Assembly (NCBI RefSeq): GCF_030867095.1
Contig: NC_081826.1
Coordinates: forward strand, 246,616,251-246,680,250
DNA length: 64,000 nt
From: Alligator mississippiensis
Taxonomy: Eukaryota; Chordata; Crocodylia; Alligatoridae
Reading direction: 5' to 3'
Of the stretch, positions 1 through 10,430 are shown piece after piece. The notes beneath the pieces were generated by a model, which worked only from the letters and a program-made list of their open reading frames with translations, made no database searches and had not been told where the DNA came from. The stretch's first letter is position 1; the number at the start of each line of letters is the position of its first letter. Both the position numbers and the translations under genes were made by a program.

Positions 1-1012
1 GACCATCCCCAACTAAATCATTCCAGCCAGGGGTTAGTTGAGCTGGGCCTTAAAAAAACTCCAAGGATGGAGATTGTACTGCCTCTCTTGGTAACCTGTT
101 CCAGTATTTTACTACCCTCCTAGTGAGGAAATTATTCTTAATATCTAACCTAAACTTCCCTTCCTGCAACTTGATACCATTGCTCCTTGTTCTGTCAAGA
201 AGAAGGTGGAGGGGGGGTGTAAAAACTGAACACAGTACTCCGGATGTGGCCTCACCAGTGCTGAATAGAAGGGAATAATCACTTTCCTTGACTTGGCAAC
301 ACTCCTACCAATGCTGCCCAGTATGCCATTAGCTTTCTTGGCAACAAGGGCACACTGTTGGCTCATATTCAGCTTATTACCCACTGTAACCCCCAGGTCC
401 TTTATTGTAGAGCTGCTCCTCAACCAGTCAGCCCCCAGCCTGTATTGGTGCATGGGATTGTTCTGATCTAAGTACAGGACTTTGCACATGTCCTTGTTGA
501 ACCTCATGAGATTCCTTTTGGCCCAATCCTCTAATTTGTCTAGGTCACTCTGAATCCTAGCCCTACCCTCCAGCATATGTACTACTCCCCCCAGCTTGGT
601 GTCCTCAACCAACTCACTGAGGGTTCACTTTATGCAATCTTCCAGGTCATTATGAAGAAACTGAACAAAACCAGTCCCAGTACTGACCCCTGGGGCACTC
701 CACTTGATACTGGCTGCCAAGTAGACATTGAACCATTGATTACTACCATCTGAGCCCAATGCTTCAGCCAGTTTTCTATCCACCTTACAGTCCATTCATC
801 CAGCCCATACTTCCTTAGCTTGCCTGGAAGAATGTTGTGGGGAATCGTATTAAAGCCTTGCTAAAATCAAGGTATACCACATCCACCAGTCTCCCAAATC
901 CCCAGAGCCAGACACTTCATCATAGAGGACAATCAGGTTGCTCAGGCATGACTTGCCCTTGAAGAATCCATGCTGACTGCTCCTGATCACCTTATTCTCT
1001 TTCAAGTGCTTA
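1..1012 (-). mobile_element. CR1 LINE, 3' portion, antisense (outer element, left half)
   Basis: The complement reads as the end of a CR1 ORF2 followed by the CR1 3' UTR. The window opens inside the 3' UTR, so the true 3' tail lies upstream of base 1. CR1 elements copy themselves by target-primed reverse transcription and are commonly 5'-truncated. This copy is interrupted near 1012 by a sense-strand CR1 and resumes near 2419. The sequence at the break, compared with the related antisense CR1 at about 18,000, runs on directly across the insert. Frameshifts and stops show it is inactive. Confidence 0.9.
145..612 (-). pseudogene. CR1 ORF2 reverse transcriptase C-terminal fragment
   Basis: An open stretch of 155 codons on the minus strand matches the region after the RT palm of CR1 ORF2. 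Visible landmarks are a KDLGVTV-like block, then CALVAKKANGILGSIGRSV, then a YSALVRPHPEYCVQF block that is among the best conserved parts of CR1 proteins. The catalytic core is not in this stretch, and the remainder of the frame downstream is lost. It is a relic inside the outer antisense CR1. The methionine at the start is incidental and not a biological start. Confidence 0.85.
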
Positions 1013-1059
1013 GAAGAAGTGGAGAAGCCCAGATCATCTGATGAAGGACTACCTATGTT

Positions 1060-1332
1060 ATGGGGGGCAAGCTGAAGGAGACACTGGCACAGGTGGTCTT
1101 CTCATCCGTCCTTCCAGTGAGTGGACATGGATGGTGCCATGAGACCTCCAACAGAGAGGTCAACTTGCACCTTCGGGAATGGTGCCTCGAGGCAGGCTTC
1201 GGCTTCTTGGACCATGACCCATACTTCAAGATGAGAGACATGCTCGGGTGTGATGGGCTTCACTTCTCCCCCAAAGGTAAGCGTGCGTTTTCTTTCAGGT
1301 TGGCTGATCTCCTCCGGTGGGCTTTAAACTAG
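1060..1332 (+). pseudogene. CR1 ORF1 C-terminal esterase-like fragment
   Basis: Ninety codons begin MGGKLKETLAQVVFSSVLPV and end RLADLLRWALN. The GCDGLHFSPKGKRAF segment corresponds to the last conserved block (D-x-x-H) of the SGNH-type esterase domain known in CR1 ORF1 proteins. The nucleophile-containing N-terminal part is missing because the element is 5'-truncated. ORF1 proteins of this type are thought to act in the retrotransposon RNP. It ends just before the ORF2 endonuclease segment, in the normal CR1 order. Confidence 0.75.
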
Positions 1333-1476
1333 GCTTGTTGGGGAAAGGGAGGATGAGGTCAGAGGGAGCCTTGGCACACCAAACCAAGTGTCGCCCGCAA
1401 GAACAGCCCAGCCAAGACTGATGACAAGCACAAGAAATACCCAGGTAAGAGACCTGGATAGTCCTGGGATTAGGGA

Positions 1477-2298
1477 GTGGTGCATACACCTTCAGGAGGC
1501 CTTAAATGCCTATACACTAATGCTTGTAGTATGGGGAACAAGCAGGAGGAATTTGCTCTCCTGCTAGCTAGCACAAACTCAGACATAGTGGGGCTCACCA
1601 AAACGTGGAGGGATCCAACGCACTATTGGGCAGAGAATATCAAGGGCTATAAGCTGTACAGGAGGGATAGAACAGGGAGGAAAGGTCGGGGTGTGGCACT
1701 CCATGTCAAAGAACAATTCACATCTTCAATGAGCAGCACTGGGTCTGAGGAGGGGCAGACTGAAGTGCTCTGGGTCAGAATACAAGGGGGTCAGGGGAAA
1801 AGGGACTTAATGGTGGGGGTCTACTACAGATCACTCAACCAGGGAGAACAGCTAGACCAGGAATTCTCAGGTCAGCTCGCAGAGGCAGTTAAGTCAAAGG
1901 ATGTGGTCAGCATAGGTGACCTAAATGATCCGGATATTCACTGGGAAGAGCAGTCAGCCAGGTCTGACTGGTCACGTAGGTTCCTAGCTGTGTTACAGGA
2001 CCTCCATTTAACCCAGGAGGTGCACAGTCCTACCAGAGGAAATGCCTTGTTAGACCTGGTCCTGGCCACAAGTGATGACCTGGTGAGGGGACTGTGGGTG
2101 CTCGATCACCTGGGCGATAGCGATCATTGCCTACTGGAATTCACCATCCAGCACAAGGTGGCAAAGGCCTGCAGCAAGACAGCAGCCCCGGACTTCAGGA
2201 GGGTGGATTTCATTGAGCTAAGGAGACTAGGATCTGGAACCAACTTCCAAGGGAAGTGGTGCTCGCTCCTACCCTGGGGGTCTTCAAAAGCAGACTAG
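1477..2298 (+). pseudogene. CR1 ORF2 APE-type endonuclease, fused to 3' UTR
   Basis: A frame of 273 codons holds an apurinic-like endonuclease domain, which nicks target DNA in CR1 retrotransposition. Visible motifs are CLYTNACS (Asn15), GLTKTW (residue 42), GDLNDPDIHW (Asp148, Asn150) and GDSDH (Asp216, His217). The residue normally glutamate in the G-x-T-E-T-W motif is lysine here, so a metal ligand is lost. After about residue 250 the frame reads 3' UTR sequence because the RT is deleted. A full CR1 ORF2 is about 900-1000 residues. The product could not retrotranspose. Confidence 0.88.
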
Positions 2299-2418
2299 AT
2301 AGACACCTTGCTGGGGTTGTTTGACCCCAGCATTCTTTCCTGCTCATGGCAGGGGGTCAGACTTGATGATATGCTCAGGTCCTTTCCGACCCTACCAACT
2401 ACGAAACTATGAAACTAT

Positions 2419-2757
2419 CTGTGGTAAATAGATTCCTTGAGGATCTGCTCCATAATTTTTCCAGGGACTGAGGTGAGGCTGACTGGTCTGTAGTACTGTG
2501 GATCTCCTTTTTCTCTTGATTAAATATGAGCATTGTTTGCCCTTTTCCTATTGTCTAGGACCTCTCCCAATCACCATGAGTTTTCAAACATGATGGCTTC
2601 CTCAGCACCCTCGGGTGCATCCCAGCCAGCCCCATGGACTTGTACATGTCCAGCATTTCTAAGTAGTCCTTAATCCCCCATTCAGTCAGGGACCCACACT
2701 TCCCCTGATCCTTCTCTTGCTACTGACATGCCTGTAGAAACCCTTCTTGTTACCCAT
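2419..2757 (-). mobile_element. CR1 LINE, antisense (outer element, right half)
   Basis: This resumes the antisense CR1 left at 1012, running from TAGATTCCTTGAGGATCTGC through GTAGAAACCCTTCTTGTTAC. It covers the part of ORF2 that encodes the RT fingers and palm, read on the minus strand, and contains stops and small indels. The match fades near 2757, the element's 5' truncation point. Confidence 0.8.
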
Positions 2758-2759
2758 CA

Positions 2760-2843
2760 TATAGTACTTACGAAAGGAAATACTAAATGACTGTGCAGTA
2801 ACAAAGGTGCCATAGAGACATGTGTAGACGTGCCCACCCTCTC
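2760..2843. repeat. End fragment of a small DNA element
   Basis: The stretch ends GTGTAGACGTGCCCACCC. Its complement resembles the termini of the repeat at 39,882-40,131 (AGTGTCTACACG and ACGTGCCCACCC). Only one end seems present, and the family is not identified. Confidence 0.3.
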
Positions 2844-2984
2844 TCAATCTGATACTATGCTATCACATAAAGTACTGCAGGACCTGTATATGAAGGAACT
2901 ACAGAAAGTCAGTCTTCAAGCTAAAAATGTTTAATCAAAACAGAAACATTGTATGAAAGATATGAGATGTGACCATGTTACTCT

Positions 2985-3400
2985 ATTCAACAGTAGTTAG
3001 GCTTCATCTGTATAATCATGTACAATTTTGGCTCCTACATTTTAAGAAGGATGTAGAGAAACTGGAGACAGTCCATAGGTGATCAATGAAGATGTCAAAG
3101 GGATTAGACAGCAAGCTGAATGGGAAAGGATTGAGTTAATTAAGTAGTTTTAGTTTGGATAAAAGAAGATTAATGGGGAATGGGTATGATACCAATTCTC
3201 AAATACTTGAAAAACTGCCCTACACAAGATATAGAAAATTTGTTCTGCCTTATCACAGAGGATAGAATGCATAGCAATGAATTTATATTGCAGCAATACA
3301 GTTTTAGAACAAATCTGATGCGGAAAAAACTTTTCTATCTGTAAGCAGCAGAACAAGCTGTCTAGAACAGCTGTGGAATCTCCCAAAAATAAACTCTACC
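2985..3400 (+). mobile_element. Old CR1/L3-like LINE fragment
   Basis: A degraded copy of the ORF2 C-terminal region is visible. CATCTGTATAATCATGTACA corresponds to the L-x-Y-C-V-Q block, and TTTTAAGAAGGATGTAGAGA to KKDVEK. It runs on to GCTGTGGAATCTCCC, which in CR1 copies follows the coding end. Many stops indicate an old insertion. Confidence 0.7.
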
Positions 3401-4478
3401 CAAGATGACTGAGAAATAGCTAATCTGCAGCTTCAGAGTTTACTTCATATATGAGGTCCCTTCAAAACCCTCTGGCTCTTAAACAATAATTTTAAAAATT
3501 GGAGCAGAATGTCTTTGACTTGGAGTAAATATGATAAATGGAATGCTTTCTCCAAAACCTGTTTTTTCCCAAAAATGATTTAAGCACTTTAAGATTTAAG
3601 TGCTAAACTTTTAAAAGGGAGATGGATTTTGCTAATATGACTGAATAAGATACCAAATGCTTTGAAGAAGAGACTGACGAAATTTGATGGAATAAGACAC
3701 AGACCTGAGGATATAGCACACTGAGAAAAGTAATTTCAGATTGATTCTACTTGACTATGTGAAGTTTGGGTTTTAATAGAAAATCATTTGATGTGATATG
3801 CCACCAGGAAATGTGTCTAGTGTAGAGGATAAGAATTTTCAGTTTCTGTCTGTGGCAGAGATACAGATTATTGATTCTGAGATGATGGGTATATAATAAG
3901 GCAAAATTTGCTCTTACCTAGCTGATTCATAGAACATCATTACAGGAAAATATTTGCCCATCCAACTAGGTAAGCATAATAATATTGTATTCCTTATAAC
4001 AGCAAAGTAAAGAAAAAGAAAAGAAATAAGAAAAGGAAAAAGAAAAAAGAAAATTAAAACATGAATCAAAATGAGGGGAAAACAAAATAATGAAAACTCA
4101 AAGAAAGTGTACTGAATAATATTTTTTATAAAAGTTGCTAGAAATTATTGCAAGTCTTTGATCATGGATTTAAAAAAAAAGAACCCTAAGAGAACATGCA
4201 GATGTCTTTCACCTCCTTCCCCTTGCAATTTCCTCTTCTTGACTAGATTTTAGTTTGTGCATAAGAAAAATTTTATTTTGTATCAGGAGGCGGCACCGGA
4301 CTGAGATATAGATGATGAATTTAGATATGAACGATCCTCATTCAATTATTGGAAGGTTGTTGTTTTTTTTTTTTAATTTGCTATTATGCTTTTATCAAAT
4401 GTCAGTTTTTTATGTTCCATTAAGTATGCAAATGTCAGATGCTACTTTCACATGTACCTTAAATTGCTTTTGCCTACT
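3401..4478. other. Unassigned AT-rich interval
   Basis: No gene or recognisable repeat is visible apart from a purine-rich, A-dominated tract at about 4005-4110 and a short T-run near 4363-4374. Confidence 0.5.
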
Positions 4479-5130
4479 CACCAGGAAATAGCAAGAACCT
4501 GCAGGGAGGCAAAGATGAAGAATGAGCTTCACCTGGCAATGGAGGTTAAGGATAACAAGAAAGCTTCTATAAGTATGTTGTCCACAAAAGAAGGACAAAG
4601 TAAGTTGTGGGTCCTCTTTTAACAAACCAGGGGAAACTCGTAATTGAAGAGGCAAAGAAGGTAAAACTACTCCTACTTTGAGGATACTTTGCCTCATAAA
4701 AAAAATTAAGCTGAAGCCAAACACCTAATAAAGATTATTTGGGCAAGGAAGGGGGAAAGCAGATGAAGAAAATAAGAAAAGAAACAGCCTGAGAGCTTTT
4801 GTTGGGTCTGACTGGATTCAAGTCAGCAGGGCCAGATGATCTTCATCCCAGGGTCCTGAAAAAACTGGCAGAGGAGATCTCAGAGCCCTTGGCAATAGTC
4901 TTCATGAAGCTGTGGGAGATGGGCCACAGCTTTTAGAAAGGCAAGAAGGAGGACCTGGGGAACTACAGATGAATAAGCCCCACCTCAGTATGTGGAAAGT
5001 TATTGGAGGATATCTATTTACAGGAATCTGGAGGAGGAAAGTCTGATTGAAATCAGCCAGCATGGATTTATGAAAAACAGATCATGCCAAACAAAACCTG
5101 ACCCCATTCTTTGACAAGGTAACTACTTGG

Positions 5131-5352
5131 GTGGATGACAGAATGCTGGATATAGTGTATATGGACATCAGCAAGGCTTTTGATAAGGTCCCACATGACC
5201 TTCTCATAAATCGGAGAAATATGGGCTGGATAAAAATACTATCACGTGGTTGGATAACTGGCTTAATAGCCACAAGCAAAAGGCAATTATTAATGGCTCG
5301 ATGTCAAAATGGCAAGAGCTTTCAAGTGGAGTCCCACAGGGGTCGGTCCTAG
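5131..5352 (+). pseudogene. CR1 reverse transcriptase palm fragment
   Basis: Seventy-three codons contain VYMDISKAFDKVPHD, the RT motif A, with its catalytic aspartate kept. The following V-P-Q-G-S-V-L-G block (motif B) appears at about 5331-5350 in another frame, so a frameshift lies between them. Further on, bases 5416-5427 encode F-A-D-Y where an active RT has F/Y-A-D-D, so the second catalytic aspartate is replaced by tyrosine. Confidence 0.85.
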
Positions 5353-5529
5353 GCCATGCTTTTCAACATATGTTTTAACAATTTGGATGCTGGCATAGAG
5401 AGCTTCCTGAGCGAGTTTGCAGATTACATAAAACTGGGAAGGATTACAAATACATTGAAGGATGTAAGCGCAGTTCAGAGGATTTTGAGAGTTTGGAAAG
5501 TTGGGCTAGAGCTAACAGAGTGAAGTCCA

Positions 5530-6057
5530 ATGTGGACAAATGCAAGGTGCTACACCTGGGGAGGAATAATAAAATACACAAATACAAAATGGTTGGATGG
5601 CAGAACTATGAAAAAGGACTTGGGAGTCTTAGTAAATCACAGACTCATATTGAGTCTGCAGTGTGATGCAGCTGCACAAAAAGTGAATACAGTTTTGGCC
5701 TGCATCAATACAAGCATTCAGTACAAGACACTGGAGTTGATAGTGTATCTCTACTTGGCACTGGTTAGCCCTTATCTGGAATACTGTGTGCAGCTTTCGG
5801 TTCCACATTTTCAAAAGGATGTGGAGAAGTTAGAGAGGATCAAGAGGTGTGCAAAAAAGATGATCAAGGGCTTGGAAGTCAAGTCATACAAGGAGAAGCT
5901 GAAGGAGCCAGGCCCATTCAACTTGCAGAAAAGGGGCTTAAGAGTGGACATAATAGCAGTCTTCAAATACTTGAAGGGCTACGACAAAAAAGAAGAAAAG
6001 CATCTTTTCTCTCTTGCTGCAGAGAAGAGGATGTGGACCAATTGGTTCAGGTTGTAG
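5530..6057 (+). pseudogene. CR1 ORF2 C-terminal domain fragment
   Basis: A frame of 175 codons matches the end of CR1 ORF2. Blocks in order are KKDLGVLVNHRL, KVNTVLACINTSI, LVSPYLEYCVQLS, KDVEKLERIKRCAKKMIKGL, KLKEPGPFNLQKRGLR and VDIIAVFKYLKGYDK. These blocks are conserved in CR1 and identify the family securely. It is open by chance since the upstream RT is disrupted. Confidence 0.88.
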
Positions 6058-6836
6058 CAACGCAAGTTTAAATTTGATTTCCTGAAAAACTTCTTCACTG
6101 TTAGAATAGTGGGTCAGTAGAATAGACTGCTTAGGGAAGTAGTGAACTCTCAATCACTGAAGGTGTTCAGAAGAGACTGGACAGCCATTGGTCAGGATTA
6201 TCTAGGCATAACTATACCTATGTTCTACCATGGATATTTCCCATGCTTCTGGACTTTGCTGATTGCCCCCACCACCCTTGCCCCAAATTTCTGCTACACA
6301 TGTCTGGGTTTTCTTTAAGCCTTACCAGAGGCATTGGGTGTTGGCTACAACCAAGACTGGAGACTTTGACTGGGGTGTATCAATGCTCCTTCTGGAAGCA
6401 AAGCACGAGGCTTCTGCCTAAAGGGAGGCTCCTGCTCCTCTGTTCAGGGTCAGACCTACTGTCAGGAAGGAATTTTGAATTTTACCCCACAGTCAGATTA
6501 GTATGGACAGTGGGGGGTTTGCTTTCCTCTGTAGTGGGGCAGGGGTCAGGGAGGAGGCACAGGGAGGAGATGGCCCTCTACCCAGGATTCCTTGAGCATA
6601 TATTGACTACATTTTATAGAAGCAGGACATTGAGTGCCATGGTTCCCCTGCTTTTCCTGTGGCAGGTTAGGATGTTTGGTCTATGTTGGGTCAGAATTAA
6701 CAGTATTCTTAGGTAGAGTTTAGATTACAGTTTGTATGATATAGTTTGGATAGGGATGAACCTGCCTCAGGTAGGGGGTTGAACTAGATTACCTTTGGAG
6801 GTCCCATTCAGCCCTACCTCTCTATGATTCTATAAT

Positions 6837-8545
6837 TTTTCCAGTCTTCTTTTTTAAAATCTTATTTTATTACTGTATAATAATTAGGGCCCTCCTTGTC
6901 GAACACATTAATGAATATGTTACATAACATCTATCCCCTATAACAAAACACCCTTCTGCCCACCTAATGTATTACTTTTATCAATATCTTTTCTTTACAA
7001 GATTTAAGCAAATTTTCACTCTATGAAAGCTTTGCTATCAAACCATTTTAGATTCATTTCTCACTTAAAAATGAGTACAATTTACTGTCAAATGCTTTAA
7101 TAAGAGAAAGTAAAGTATCTGTAGAAAAGAAGTTTAAGAAACTTAAAATTGAAATAATATCTTGACAACACATCTCTGTTTTCTTATTTTTACAACTGAA
7201 CCATGGAACGTAAGGCCCTCAGGTAGAACAGAGCTTGACAGAACTAACAGTAAATTGTTTCATAAAAGAAATTTGCCAGATTTGACTTTTCCACTTCAGA
7301 ATCCTGCTGTCACCATACTGTGCTCTTTGTTTAGCATGATGCGTAGTAGCATGCTGTACTTACCATAACTCCACACACCCAGTTATAAACCAAGTGACAA
7401 TGTAGGCCCTAGCAGCAGAAATATCAAAATACCTTATGGAAGAATGAAATCATTTCTCAGTTGGACAAATCAAGAGCTGGATAATGGAGCTTGTAGGGTA
7501 GAATGTGAGAAGAAATGACATTGATAGGGACATTTCGAGCTCTCTCAATGCCCCTTAATGCCAGGAAAAGTAAGAAAGCTAGAAAAAGAAGTCACAGGTA
7601 ACTTAAAGATCTTGAGAAAATATTCCATTGTTCCAGTACTCAACCATTTTCCTAACGTCTAACTAAAAAAGTGGTTAAGTCCTGCTAGTATGTTGCTCAT
7701 ATTCAAAACATCGAGATAGCTTAAACTTACTCTAATTCACCTGTCCTTAGAAAACATATTATATTTTCTTAAATATTTTACCATAATCAAGCAATGGAGA
7801 TTTATAAGTGACAAAGAAAAACAGCCATTTCTAATATGTAGAAATCATAAATCTTTTTAAGCCACAGAATAACCTATACATTTGGGACATACTTCTGTGT
7901 CTAACTCATTCAGGTATCTATCCATATTGGTATGCATCTCTTTACTTTGATAAGTCTGGTCTATCTCCTTGTTCTTCTTCATGAACATTCAAGGTCAGAT
8001 ATTAACAAATTTGGTTTATTTGTAGAAAATGTTTGATAGTGGGAAGTCTGTATTCTGAAGGCTATTATATAGAAAGTTTGCTCTTCACTTCATAAAACAC
8101 TGCATGGTGAGCAAACTAGGTAGTATCAGTATATAGAGAACATTGATTATTTAATAGTAGTTTTATTAATTCCATCACTGACAAAAATGTAGATTCAGCT
8201 ACATTTAAATGGTTTTAATGTACAAGTCTTTCTGGACGTACTGGAAAGAAAGAGTTTTATATAAAAGGGGAAACTACAGTGCTGCTAGAAAGGCATCTAA
8301 ACAGCACTTAAGTTCCCAGAGGCACCCAATCTATTAGGCACCCTCAGTGCATACAAACATTCATACCAAGAGCACTGAGTACAGTCCTAAGCAACCACAG
8401 TCATTGTCACTCAAAAAATGTAATCAATGGTAGTGCTACACTCATCTATTGCATAGTAGCCTAGTAGTTTGTATTTTCATCCTGGTTCCTGCTCTCAGTC
8501 TCAAGGACATGGACTATTTAAGTATTTCACATTAGACATTCATAT
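6837..8545. other. Unassigned AT-rich interval
   Basis: No coding signal, RNA gene or clear repeat can be supported here. It begins directly after the CR1 tail and runs to a simple repeat. Confidence 0.45.
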
Positions 8546-8731
8546 AATTGATTGACTAATTGATTGATTGAGTATTGATTGATTGATTGAGTAATTAATA
8601 ATACATTAAATAAAAACAATAATAAAAATAATACATTAATAAATAAATAATAAATTAATAAATAAATAATAAAAATAATACATTAAACAAAAATAATACA
8701 TTAAATAATTATACATTAAATAAAAATAAAA
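8546..8731. repeat. Simple repeats: (ATTG)n then (AATAAAT)n-like
   Basis: Copies of ATTGATTG give way to AATAAATAA and ATACATTAAATAA units, forming about 185 bp of imperfect short tandem repeats with almost no G or C in the second half. Confidence 0.9.
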
Positions 8732-8865
8732 GTAAGCCTGGAACTCAGGGATTCCTGGTTCCCATGGAAATACCCATATTCTTGGGCTATACAGAGAGTT
8801 ATACTTCTTCGTGCTTGCTGTCTCTCCGTCTCAAAGAAACTTCTATTTTGACTACCCCTTCCTAT

Positions 8866-9010
8866 GCTATTTTAGTGTGATGGTTAAGCAATTCTCCCAG
8901 AAAATAAGAGGTATGGGTTTGAAATCCTCAAGCTTAAAGGGGATCTAGAATCCAGGTCCCTGGGCACAAATTCTGGGCACAAATTCTAACTATTAGGCAT
9001 TATGCACCAC
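8866..9010 (+). repeat. tRNA-derived SINE-like sequence
   Basis: GTGTGATGGTTAAGCAATTC looks like a polymerase III A box, and GGGTTTGAAATCC, about 35 bases later, is one mismatch from a B box. Together they resemble the tRNA head of reptile SINEs. Downstream is a small direct duplication, CTGGGCACAAATT twice (about 8960-8988). It is not a real tRNA gene, since a cloverleaf cannot be drawn. Confidence 0.4.
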
Positions 9011-9799
9011 TACCCTTGCCTATCTTTAAAAGAAGGATTTAACAGTCTACATCTCAAATGAACACGGGTGCCTAATGAACTGCTTGCAGTTAGATGTTTA
9101 ATCTCTAGAGAGGGGCAGATGTTCAGAAGCACCTCTGTGCTTAGCATTTTCTTTTGGCTACAATTAGGGACCTCCAGGTCATTTAATTAATCAGTTGGAG
9201 GTATTATTTGCATAGAAAGCCCCAGTACCAATTTCTGAAACACTCTTAAAGGGGCACCAAAGTCTTAACATTGATCAAATAGGGATCTTTGTTGAGTAAC
9301 CCTGTTTTTCCTGAATGGATCTCCTGACGTGTTGCAGTGCCTAGGTGAAAAAAATATTTAAGTGACCAGACTAGATCTGGTTCTTTGACATTTGTTTGTT
9401 TGAGAAAGCACCCAAAATCACACAGCAAGTGTCATGACTGACTTAATTCCATACACCGCATGAAAAATACATTTTATCAAATGTGTGATGACTTGCATTT
9501 AATTAATGGATATTTATTTCTTTTCATTTGTAAATGCTGTTTAAATGCATATGATAAGGATTTTAATCAGTTCACATTCTAAATCACATTATGTAAACTG
9601 TCAGCTTATGCATTCACATAAATCGGACATGAACATTAGTTTACAAAACCCACATTTTACAAAAGCAATGATCTGCATTGGCAATGACACGTGCCCTTAA
9701 ACTGTCATTTGGAAACATTTACACACCCACACATCAATGTTACCTCATATTGCCATCAGCATTTACTTTTACTTGTCTGAAAATCTGAGTTTCATGTAG

Positions 9800-10075
9800 T
9801 GATAAATCAAAGAAGTTATAAATAGAAGAGATTTGAATCATTTAGTCAATCCCTTTGCCAATACAGGGCTATTCTCTGAATTATACTCTCTAGCATTATG
9901 TCCAACTCAAGTTTAAATGAGTCAAGCCTCTAGGCTGTTCACATTCCCTTAGGTGGACTATCTAAGAGTCGCATCTTTTTAAGAAATTCCTCCCCAACCT
10001 ACCCAATATTAAACTAAATGATTCCTTTGTATAATTAGATCTCTGTTGTAGAGCTGTATGTTCTCTAAAGCATAC
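9800..10075 (-). mobile_element. Old CR1/L3-like 3' UTR fragment
   Basis: On the plus strand, GAATCATTTAGTCAATCCCT, CCAACTCAAGTTTAAATGAG and AAGAAATTCCTCCCCAACCT follow the order of the antisense CR1/L3 3' UTR (the region with typical 'rolled up' phrases such as TTAGGAAGTTTTTCCT). It is heavily mutated. Confidence 0.55.
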
Positions 10076-10261
10076 CATTTTGATTCATGGCATACTACTG
10101 CTCACTTTTTTTACCTGGATTTTTCAATGAATCGTAAAGTTTTCATCACATAGACAACATAAAACAAAGTTCCCCGTCTTGGGTTCAACTCATCCCTTAG
10201 GAATCTGCAACATTGAAAGCTAAAACAAACAAAAGGGTTAGGTGGTGAAAGAAAGAAAATA

Positions 10262-10425
10262 TTACTTTATTTTCCTCATTTTGTAGACGGGGAACTGAAG
10301 CACAGAAAAAATAAAGGACATGCACAAAATTTGATATGATGTTTGTGGTTGAAGCAAGAAATGAACCCAATTCTCCTGGCTACCAGACCAATACCTTAAG
10401 CACAGTATCATCTTTTTTTTTCTTT
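10262..10425 (-). mobile_element. MIR-like core-SINE
   Basis: The stretch CCTCATTTTGTAGACGGGGA, ACTGAAGCACAG, then GAAGCAAGAAATGAACCCAA and CTCCTGGCTACCAGACCAAT follows the complement of the MIR-type core-SINE, where these pieces flank a conserved core. It is followed by a T-rich run at about 10,412-10,430. MIR-like SINEs are old and occur across amniotes. Confidence 0.65.
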
Positions 10426-10430
10426 TCTTT

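Larger units (their letters stand above)
1013..2418 (+). mobile_element. CR1 LINE nested in the outer CR1, internally deleted
   Basis: A sense-strand CR1 sits inside the antisense CR1. It carries the end of ORF1, the endonuclease part of ORF2, and then jumps straight into the CR1 3' UTR (CAACTTCCAAGGGAAGTGG, then the GGGGTTGTTTGACCCCAGC block), ending in the short repeats GAAACTATGAAACTAT. The whole RT domain of about 2 kb is absent, with the junction near 2225-2235. Right of the insert, the outer CR1 continues with TAGATTCCTTGAGG. Insertion inside another CR1 makes this the younger copy. No clear target duplication is seen, which is usual for CR1. Confidence 0.88.
4479..6836 (+). mobile_element. 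CR1 LINE with ORF2 remains and a long 3' UTR
   Basis: From about 4479 the sequence follows the ORF2 linker between endonuclease and RT, then the RT from about 4800, the C-terminal domain to about 6057, and a 3' UTR of about 780 bp ending CTCTATGATTCTATAA. The 3' UTR contains CTACACATGTCTGGGTTTTC and GAACCTGCCTCAGGTAGGGG, which I know from sauropsid CR1 subfamilies. The endonuclease and ORF1 are missing through 5' truncation. This is the most complete CR1 3' half in the window. Frameshifts and a broken catalytic motif show it is dead. Confidence 0.88.

Noticed and set aside
6243..6716. 157-codon plus-strand open frame
   Set aside because: It lies wholly in the 3' UTR of the CR1 at 4,479-6,836 and encodes no recognised domain; CR1 text continues through it to the tail.
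8866..9010. Possible tRNA gene from the A/B box-like motifs
   Set aside because: No cloverleaf or acceptor stem can be drawn; better explained as a SINE head.
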